Origin: JBKEDS01 sp047975545
GTDB lineage: Bacteria; Bacteroidota; Bacteroidia; Flavobacteriales; Flavobacteriaceae
DNA: 64,000 bases
Assembly: GCA_047975545.1 (NCBI GenBank)
Contig: JBKEDS010000012.1
Location: 1-64,000 of the forward strand
Direction: 5' to 3'
Under the pieces are notes generated by a model, which was not told the DNA's origin, ran no database searches, and worked only from the letters and a program-made list of their open reading frames with translations. A program made the translations under genes and the position numbers. Shown here one piece after another: positions 57,710 to 64,000 of this stretch (positions within the stretch are counted from its first letter, which is position 1; every line of letters begins with the position of its first letter).

Positions 57710-59041
57710 CTATAAATTCCGCACGGCTTCCTTAAACTGGCGGCCGCGGTCTTCGTAATTTTCGAACAAATCGAAACTGGCGCAAGCGGGCGACAATAAT
57801 ACGTTATCACCGGCTTCGGCCAATTTGTAGGCTATTTTAACAGCTTCTTTCATCGACTGGGTTTCAACCATAACATCGACCATGCCGCCAAAGGTGTCCA
57901 TTAGTTTTTGGTTATCCTTGCCCAAGCATATAATGGCTTTTACTTTTTCGTTTACAAAAGGGAAAAGCTCCTCGTAATTATTGCCTTTATCCTCGCCGCC
58001 AACTATCCAAACCGTGGGTGCCGCCATGCTTTCCAAAGCGTAATAAACCGAATTGACGTTTGTGGCCTTGGAATCGTTTATGTACTGTACCTTGTTTATT
58101 TTTAAAACATGCTCCAAACGGTGTTCTACGGCTTGGAAATTTTCCAAACTTTCCCTTATGGTTTGTTTTCGTATTTTTAAAAGATGCGCTACAGTAGAAG
58201 CGGCCATGGCATTTTTAACATTGTGTTTTCCTTCTAATGTAAGACTTGTAGTAGGCATAGTTATCGAATTGTTATTTATAGTTATTATTATATTATCGTG
58301 TTTTAAATAAGCACCGTTTTCAACTTCTTTTGTTAATGAAAAAGGCAGTAATATGGATTGAACGGGATGTTTTTCCAACCAATTGGTTATTACCGCGTCA
58401 TCGGCATCGAAAATTAAATAATCGGCCTTGGTTTGATTTTTGGCTATCCTGAATTTTGATGCTATATAGTTTTCAAACTCGTACCCGTACCTATCCAAAT
58501 GGTCGGGCGTTATGTTGGTTATTACTGCAATATGGGGCTTGAAGGTTTTAATATCGTCCAACTGGAAACTGCTTATTTCCAATACGTAATTGGGGTAATT
58601 AAACTCCAAAACCTGCTTAGCGAAACTGTCGCCTATATTCCCTGCCAAGCCAACATTTAGCTCGTTTTTTAACAAATGGTGCGTTAGGGTTGCCGTTGTG
58701 GTTTTGCCGTTGCTGCCCGTAATGCCAATAATATTGGCGTTAGTAAATGTCGAGGCAAATTCTATTTCGGAAACCACGGGAATGCCTGCTTCACGTATTT
58801 GTTTTACCAAGGGCGCCTTGTCGGGAATACCGGGGCTTTTCATAACCATATGGGCATTTAAAATTTTGGCCTCGGTATGGGTTTCGTCTTCCCATTCAAT
58901 CTTGTTATGTTTAAGAACGTTTTTATATTTTTCTTTTATTTTTCCCTTATCGGAAACAAAAACCTCGTAGCCTTTTGCCTTTCCTAAAAGCGCGGTTCCT
59001 ACGCCACTTTCGCCACCTCCGAGAACTACTAATTTTTTCAT
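57710..59041 (-). CDS. murD: UDP-N-acetylmuramoylalanine--D-glutamate ligase
   Basis: Adds D-Glu in peptidoglycan precursor synthesis. Motifs: LVVLGGGESGVGTALLGKAK, the intact P-loop GITGSNGKTTTATLTHHLL, ISSFQLDDI, NITPDHLDRYG, GKHNVKNAMAA and INDSKATNVNSVYYAL. 443 residues, normal. The intact P-loop here contrasts with murC. Confidence 0.97.
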   Translation of the reverse strand: MKKLVVLGGGESGVGTALLGKAKGYEVFVSDKGKIKEKYKNVLKHNKIEWEDETHTEAKILNAHMVMKSPGIPDKAPLVKQIREAGIPVVSEIEFASTFTNANIIGITGSNGKTTTATLTHHLLKNELNVGLAGNIGDSFAKQVLEFNYPNYVLEISSFQLDDIKTFKPHIAVITNITPDHLDRYGYEFENYIASKFRIAKNQTKADYLIFDADDAVITNWLEKHPVQSILLPFSLTKEVENGAYLKHDNIIITINNNSITMPTTSLTLEGKHNVKNAMAASTVAHLLKIRKQTIRESLENFQAVEHRLEHVLKINKVQYINDSKATNVNSVYYALESMAAPTVWIVGGEDKGNNYEELFPFVNEKVKAIICLGKDNQKLMDTFGGMVDVMVETQSMKEAVKIAYKLAEAGDNVLLSPACASFDLFENYEDRGRQFKEAVRNL

Positions 59042-59128
59042 TTTTGATTTACGATTTTTGATTTACGATTAACTATTGATAAATTTAAATCAACCTATTT
59101 GTTTTATTAGCTTTAAAAACTTTGTAAA

Positions 59129-59198
59129 GCGATTGCTTCGTCGTCGTACCTCCTTCTCGCAATGACGTCATTACGACAACAAGGGAGGAAGCAATCCC
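59129..59198. repeat. Full palindromic repeat between mraY and murD
   Basis: GCGATTGCTTCGTCGTCGTA is the left end, CGCAATGACGTCATTACG the centre and AGGGAGGAAGCAATCCC the right end. It occupies the 241-bp gap between murD and mraY, with low-complexity gatttacgatt spacers on one side. Confidence 0.8.
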
Positions 59199-59282
59199 TA
59201 TGTTATAATTAACTTACACTGTTTTTAATCTTCTTTTTCATTCTAAAATCCAATCTCGTTAATCGTTAATTCTTTTCTTCTA

Positions 59283-60524
59283 TTATCTAATTTTCAAGGT
59301 TACTATTGAAATAATGGCCAATAGGATGCCCACAATCCAAAACCGGGTTACAATCTTGCTTTCGTGATAGCCTTTTTTTTGGTAATGGTGGTGCAATGGC
59401 GACATTAAAAAAATACGTCGGCCTTCGCCATACTTCTTCTTGGTATACTTAAACCAGCCCACTTGCAATACGACCGATAAATTTTCGGCTAAAAAGATGC
59501 CGCACAATACGGGAATTAGCCATTCCTTACGTACCGCAATGGCTATAACGGCAATAATACCGCCTATGGTTAAACTGCCCGTATCGCCCATAAACACTTG
59601 TGCCGGATAGGTATTGTACCATAAAAACCCGATAAGCGCCCCCACGAATGCGGCAATGTAAATGGTAATTTCCTCGACCCGCGGGATATACATGATATTT
59701 AGGTAATCGGAAAAAATAATATTGCCCGATACCCACGCAAAAATGCCCAAGGTAAGCACCACAATAGCCGATGTTCCGGCCGCCAAGCCGTCGATACCGT
59801 CGGTTAGGTTGGCGCCGTTGGAAACGGCCGTGATGATAAAAATGCTCGCAATAATAAACACCCCCCAAGCGTATTTTGCCCAATCGGGGTTAACCCATGT
59901 AATTAAATCGGCGTAATCAAACTCGTTATCCTTTACAAACGGAATTGTGGTTATAGTGGATTTTTCTTCATCCTTAAACAACTTGGCCTGTGGTATGCCG
60001 GGGTTTTCGGCAAGTAATTCTTGCTGTACACTGGTGGGCAATTCTTCCTTAACCGTTACATTGGGGTTAAAATAAAGGGTTGCCCCAACAATAATGCCCA
60101 AGCCCACTTGGCCCATAACCTTAAACCGTCCTTTTAGGCCTTCTTTATCTTGTTTGAATTTTTTAATATAATCGTCTATAAAACCTATGGTACCCATCCA
60201 TAGGGTGGTTACGATAAGCAGGATGATATAGATGTTTTCCAACTTAGCTACCAAAAACACGGGAATTAAAGTGGCCAAAATGATAATAACACCGCCCATG
60301 GTTGGTGTTCCGGCCTTTTCGTTTTGGCCTTGCAGCCCTAAATCGCGAATGGTTTCGCCGACTTGCTGTTTTTGTAAAAACCGTATAATACGCTTTCCGT
60401 AAATTGTAGAAATTAACAACGACAATATTACCGCCAAGGCCGCCCTAAAGGTTAAAAACCCAAAAAGCGAGGCACCGGGCAACTGGAATTGTTCTTCTAA
60501 ATAGTGAAACAGATAATACAGCAT
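59283..60524 (-). CDS. mraY: Phospho-N-acetylmuramoyl-pentapeptide transferase
   Basis: Makes lipid I from undecaprenyl phosphate and UDP-MurNAc-pentapeptide in the inner membrane. Motifs: KAGTPTMGGVIII, MGTIGFIDDYIKKFK (aspartates), NLTDGIDGLAAGTSA and FMGDTGSLTIGG. At 413 residues it is about 50 longer than E. coli MraY; the difference is a soluble insert at about 140-200 that is usual in Bacteroidota. Spaced 10 bp from murE. Confidence 0.97.
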   Translation of the reverse strand: MLYYLFHYLEEQFQLPGASLFGFLTFRAALAVILSLLISTIYGKRIIRFLQKQQVGETIRDLGLQGQNEKAGTPTMGGVIIILATLIPVFLVAKLENIYIILLIVTTLWMGTIGFIDDYIKKFKQDKEGLKGRFKVMGQVGLGIIVGATLYFNPNVTVKEELPTSVQQELLAENPGIPQAKLFKDEEKSTITTIPFVKDNEFDYADLITWVNPDWAKYAWGVFIIASIFIITAVSNGANLTDGIDGLAAGTSAIVVLTLGIFAWVSGNIIFSDYLNIMYIPRVEEITIYIAAFVGALIGFLWYNTYPAQVFMGDTGSLTIGGIIAVIAIAVRKEWLIPVLCGIFLAENLSVVLQVGWFKYTKKKYGEGRRIFLMSPLHHHYQKKGYHESKIVTRFWIVGILLAIISIVTLKIR

Positions 60525-60534
60525 TTTTAATTGG

Positions 60535-61998
60535 TTATTTATCTAATTGTTTTAAATAGTTGGTTACTTTTTTAAAATCGTCGAAATCGAAACGTTGCCC
60601 CTTAATTTCCTGATAGGCTTCGTGGCCCTTGCCCGCAATTAAAATAATATCGTTGGGCTGCGCCATTTGGCAAGCCGTTTTTATGGCCTGCGCACGATCC
60701 ACAATCGTTAGGGTTTTTTTATAATTCTGTGGCTCCACGCCTTTTTCCATATCGTTTAAAATAGCTTCGGGTTCTTCGCTCCTGGGGTTGTCGCTGGTAA
60801 ACACTACCTTGGTGCTTAGTGCCGAGGCAATATGTCCCATTTTGGGGCGTTTGGCCTTGTCTCTATCGCCGCCGCAGCCCACAACGGTAATCAAGGTTTC
60901 GTTTTTGGTACGGATGCTGTTTATGGTTTCCAGAACATTTTTTAGCGCATCGGGCGTATGGGCATAATCGACAATAGCCGTTATTTTTTCGTTTGAAATT
61001 ACATATTGAAACCGCCCGCTTACGCTTTCCAGCTCGCTTACGTACCGCAGTACCTCTTGCCTTTCCAAGCCCAATAGTTCGGCCGTGGCGTAAATAGCCA
61101 AAATGTTGTAAGCGTTAAAATTTCCTATTAAGCGCGTCCATACTTCCAAACCGTTTATTTTAAGCAGCAAACCGCTAAACTGGTTTTCCAAAATCTGGGC
61201 GCTGTAATCGGCATAGTTTTTTAGGGCATAGGTTACTTTTTTAGCCTTGGTGTTTTGCAGCATGACCAAGCCGTTTTTATCGTCGATATTCACCAGAGCA
61301 AAGGCCTTTTCGGGCAGGGCATCGAAAAACGATTTTTTCACATCCCGATATTCGGCAAAGGTGCTATGGTAATCCAAGTGGTCGTGCGATAGGTTGGTAA
61401 ACACGCCGCCTTCAAAATACAAGCCCGTCGTCCGGTTTTGGTGAATGCCGTGTGAACTGACCTCCATAAAGCAAAACTCCACCCCGGCATCGTTCATTTC
61501 TTTTAAATATTTATTTATGGTTAACGAATCGGGCGTGGTGTGGGTGGCCTTATATTCTTTTTCGTCTACCATAATTTTGACGGTAGAAAGCAAGCCTACT
61601 TTGTAGCCCGCCTTTTTAAACAATTGGTACAGTAAGCTGGACACCGTGGTTTTACCATTTGTACCCGTAACCCCGACCAATCGCAAGTTTTTTGAAGGCG
61701 CATGATAAAAATTAGACGCCATGATTGCCAAAGCCTCGTTGGAATTTTCAACCTCGACATACGTTATGCCCACTTGTAATTGCGAAGGCATGGTTTGGCA
61801 AACCACGGCAACTGCACCTTGCGCTATGGCTTTATCGATGTACGCATGCCCATCGGCAATATGCCCGCGAATGGCTACAAACAAGCCGCCGGCAACGATG
61901 TTTCGGGAATCGAAATCGATAGCTTGCACCTCTATATTCGTGCTCCCCACCACGGCGTTTATCTTCACCTTATATAATATGTCCTTTAAAACCATCAT
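60535..61998 (-). CDS. murE: MurE ligase, meso-diaminopimelate type
   Basis: Adds the third amino acid to UDP-MurNAc-Ala-Glu. The P-loop is GVTGTNGKTTVSSLL, and SHGIHQNRT and VDYAHTPDALKNVL also belong to the family. The DNPRSEEP motif near residue 405 is the signature of enzymes that add meso-diaminopimelate, not lysine. 487 residues. Start at 61998 overlaps ftsI by 4 bp (ATGA). Confidence 0.96.
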   Translation of the reverse strand: MMVLKDILYKVKINAVVGSTNIEVQAIDFDSRNIVAGGLFVAIRGHIADGHAYIDKAIAQGAVAVVCQTMPSQLQVGITYVEVENSNEALAIMASNFYHAPSKNLRLVGVTGTNGKTTVSSLLYQLFKKAGYKVGLLSTVKIMVDEKEYKATHTTPDSLTINKYLKEMNDAGVEFCFMEVSSHGIHQNRTTGLYFEGGVFTNLSHDHLDYHSTFAEYRDVKKSFFDALPEKAFALVNIDDKNGLVMLQNTKAKKVTYALKNYADYSAQILENQFSGLLLKINGLEVWTRLIGNFNAYNILAIYATAELLGLERQEVLRYVSELESVSGRFQYVISNEKITAIVDYAHTPDALKNVLETINSIRTKNETLITVVGCGGDRDKAKRPKMGHIASALSTKVVFTSDNPRSEEPEAILNDMEKGVEPQNYKKTLTIVDRAQAIKTACQMAQPNDIILIAGKGHEAYQEIKGQRFDFDDFKKVTNYLKQLDK

Positions 61999-64000
61999 GA
62001 GGCCGTTAACACTACTGTTTGGTTGTTTTTTAGTTTTATATCCTTGTTTACCGATTGTTTTTTTACAACGCCATTGCCTTCCAACTTCACCTTTACCTTA
62101 ACCTGCATGTTTTCCAACAAGGCTACGGCATCCATAGCGGGCAGCCCCACCACGTTCGGCATTATGGTTTTGTAGGTTTGCGCCATATTGAAATAGCCTT
62201 CAAATTCTTTGTCGGTTGACGCTTGGAGGATTTCAGCCGCATCAACCTCATCAACAATAGGCGTATCGGTAAATATTTTTTGGGCAATACGCTTAAACAC
62301 GGGTCCGGTTACATCGGCACCGTAATAACCTTTTTGGGTACTGGGCTTATGCACTACCACGATACAGGAATATTTTGGGTTATCGGCAGGAAAATACCCC
62401 GCAAAGGACGAAATGTAACGGCGGTTTTGCTTCCAATCCTTCATCCAATATTCGGTTTGCGCCGTCCCTGTTTTTCCTGCCATGGAAAAGTAAGGCGAAT
62501 ACAACGAGCGCCCCGTACCCCTATCGACCACGTGTTTTAGTATGGTTTGGATTTCCTTTAGGGTTTTATCGGAACATATTTTTTTATTGGTAATTTCCTT
62601 GTCGAAGGTTTCCACGACCCTATCCAACTCCTTAACCTGGCGGATAAACCTTGGCTTAACCAAAACCCCGTTATTGGCTATGGCGTTGTAAAAGGTTAGG
62701 GTTTGTAGCGGTGTTAGGTTTAGGTTGTAACCGTAGGACATGGACGGCAATGCGTTTTTGCTCCAAATTTTGTCGCCCGGCCTCGGGATAACAGGCTCAC
62801 CTTCGCCAATAATGGGCAAATCCAAAGTTTTGGAAAGCCCCCAATCGTCTAAGTGCTTGATAAACTTATTTGGGTCTTTGGAGTAACCTTTTTCTATTAT
62901 GGTAGCCATACCAATATTGGACGACACTTCCAACACGTGGGCTGCCGAAATTTTGCCATGCCCCCGGGTATCGTAAATAGCCCGTCCGTAAAATTGTTTG
63001 TAGCCCACACCGGTATCGATAACCGTTGCGGTATCGACAACCTTATCTTCCAAGGCCGCCATTAAGGCCATAACCTTAAAGGTAGAACCCGGTTCGTGCG
63101 ATTCGCCCAACACGTAATTGAGGCGTTCGTAATAGTGGCCGTCGCTGTTGCGCCCCAAATTGGAAATGGCCCGAATTTCGCCCGTTTCAACCTCCATAAC
63201 CGCTACGCAGCCGTGTTCGGCCTCGTAGTATTCCAATTGTTCCAACAGGGCATGGTGGGCAATATCCTGAATATTAACATCAATGGTAGTGTACACATCG
63301 TAACCGTCTTGGGGCTCGATTTCGTTATCGTCGCTCAAGGGCTTCCATTGGCCTTTTCCTATTTTTTGTTTTTTGCGTTTGCCATCGACACCCCGCAGGT
63401 ACTTAATACCATAGGCGCCATCTATGCCGGGGCGGGTTACGTTGCCTTCTTCATCTATACGTTCGTAACCAATGGTGCGCTGGGCAATACCGCCCATGGG
63501 GTATTCGCGCTTTGTGGTTTGCTCGACTATCAAACCACCCTTGTAAGTGCCCAATTTTAAAAGCGGAAAGTTTCGCAAGCGCATGTAATTGGAATAGCCA
63601 ATATTCCTGGCCAACAAATAATAGCGGTTTTTATTGGCACGGGCTTTTCGGATTTCTTTTTGAAAATAGCTGGAAGGTTTTCCCGAATATTTTGAAAGCG
63701 AATCGGACAGGGGCTTTAAGTATTTTTCGAAGTTTTTGGCCGACGGCGTTACGGCATCCAAACGCACATCGTACTTGGGCACCGAAGTAGCCAACAAATT
63801 ACCGTTAACCGAATACACATTGCCCCTATTGGCCGGGATAACAACATCCTTAACCACGCGCTCGTCGGCCATGGCACGATATTTTTCGCCCTGTAAAAAC
63901 TGAATATCGAACAGCTTAAATACAACCGCCAACCCGAATATAAACATACATATTGCAACTATGTACATGCGGTTTAATATGTGCTTTTCGTTTATGGCCA
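61995..64000 (-). CDS. ftsI: FtsI-type penicillin-binding protein with PASTA domain (5' end cut by the window)
   Basis: Class B transpeptidase for septal peptidoglycan. After a membrane helix (VAICMFIFGLAVVFKL) come the dimerisation region (VVKDVVIPANRGNVYS), the active-site GSTFKVMAL (SxxK), SSNIG (SxN), GKTGTAQTEYW (KTG), and a C-terminal PASTA domain (MPNVVGLPAMDAVALLENMQ). The frame continues upstream of the first internal Met to position 64000 as (M)AINEKHILNR, so the ATG is most likely one base beyond the edge. First of the dcw genes visible. Confidence 0.94.
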   Translation of the reverse strand, partial: AINEKHILNRMYIVAICMFIFGLAVVFKLFDIQFLQGEKYRAMADERVVKDVVIPANRGNVYSVNGNLLATSVPKYDVRLDAVTPSAKNFEKYLKPLSDSLSKYSGKPSSYFQKEIRKARANKNRYYLLARNIGYSNYMRLRNFPLLKLGTYKGGLIVEQTTKREYPMGGIAQRTIGYERIDEEGNVTRPGIDGAYGIKYLRGVDGKRKKQKIGKGQWKPLSDDNEIEPQDGYDVYTTIDVNIQDIAHHALLEQLEYYEAEHGCVAVMEVETGEIRAISNLGRNSDGHYYERLNYVLGESHEPGSTFKVMALMAALEDKVVDTATVIDTGVGYKQFYGRAIYDTRGHGKISAAHVLEVSSNIGMATIIEKGYSKDPNKFIKHLDDWGLSKTLDLPIIGEGEPVIPRPGDKIWSKNALPSMSYGYNLNLTPLQTLTFYNAIANNGVLVKPRFIRQVKELDRVVETFDKEITNKKICSDKTLKEIQTILKHVVDRGTGRSLYSPYFSMAGKTGTAQTEYWMKDWKQNRRYISSFAGYFPADNPKYSCIVVVHKPSTQKGYYGADVTGPVFKRIAQKIFTDTPIVDEVDAAEILQASTDKEFEGYFNMAQTYKTIMPNVVGLPAMDAVALLENMQVKVKVKLEGNGVVKKQSVNKDIKLKNNQTVVLTAS

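Noticed and set aside
1..64000. CRISPR array or cas genes
   Set aside because: No evenly spaced direct repeats with unique spacers and no Cas-like protein; the repeats seen are dispersed palindromes, not arrays.
1..64000. Known defence system or prophage
   Set aside because: No phage structural genes, restriction enzymes or recognised defence genes; the nearest candidate is the STAS/HATPase-DUF4325 pair, whose role is unproven.

Overview
The window is a Bacteroidota chromosome segment, almost certainly from a Flavobacteriaceae member. The evidence is a SusC/SusD polysaccharide locus, a PorT-type outer-membrane protein beside ubiE, a short primary sigma factor without region 1.1, a ribonucleotide reductase with its ATP-cone on the beta subunit, TAnnTTTG promoter motifs, very little Shine-Dalgarno sequence, and an FtsZ ending in the NNSFLHDNVD-like tail. 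All functions are read from protein motifs and family knowledge; no database was searched.

Positions 1-4,800 are partly accessory. They hold one end of an ISAs1-like insertion sequence that has landed in a 160-bp MITE-like element, a second copy of that element in inverted orientation near 3.1 kb, and a decayed DUF6364/PIN toxin-antitoxin pair. Ordinary genes follow: divergent dps/oxyR, a small conserved protein, and a DUF4442 hotdog protein. From 4.1 to 7.9 kb lies an envelope-stress style group (DUF4870, PadR, PspC, DUF2807). From 8 to 18 kb come a glycosyltransferase-like protein, trkA-trkH potassium uptake, ubiE-porT, a sulfatase, and a secreted C1B peptidase with an outer-membrane barrel partner. 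The primary sigma gene follows at 18.0-18.9 kb. A short AT-rich module (19.1-20.4 kb) encodes a STAS/HATPase protein broken by a 4-bp duplication, plus a DUF4325 STAS-like partner. Then come rpe and two CBS-domain paralogues.

Positions 22.2-41.1 kb are one minus-strand polysaccharide utilisation locus for arabinose-rich polymers: ECF sigma, FecR anti-sigma, SusC with an STN domain, SusD, two GH51, three GH43, one GH127, a GPH-type sugar symporter and an aldose epimerase. The sigma/anti-sigma/STN trio should let binding of the glycan at the cell surface switch on the operon. Surface and periplasmic GH43 and GH51 enzymes cut alpha-arabinan. GH127 removes beta-L-arabinofuranose. The symporter and an unsecreted GH43 deal with imported oligosaccharides.

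Positions 41.3-48.8 kb hold a large sortilin/BNR-repeat protein with a PKD-like end, nrdB-nrdA, a HicA/HicB-type pair, tRNA-Arg(TCG) and a YqeY protein. From 49.1 kb to the right edge is the division and cell-wall (dcw) cluster, read leftwards: ftsI, murE, mraY, murD, ftsW, a four-helix-bundle S23-type gene, murG, murC, ftsQ, ftsA, ftsZ. The murC P-loop carries three unexpected substitutions. About 70-bp palindromic repeats sit in several intergenic gaps across the whole window, three of them inside the dcw cluster.
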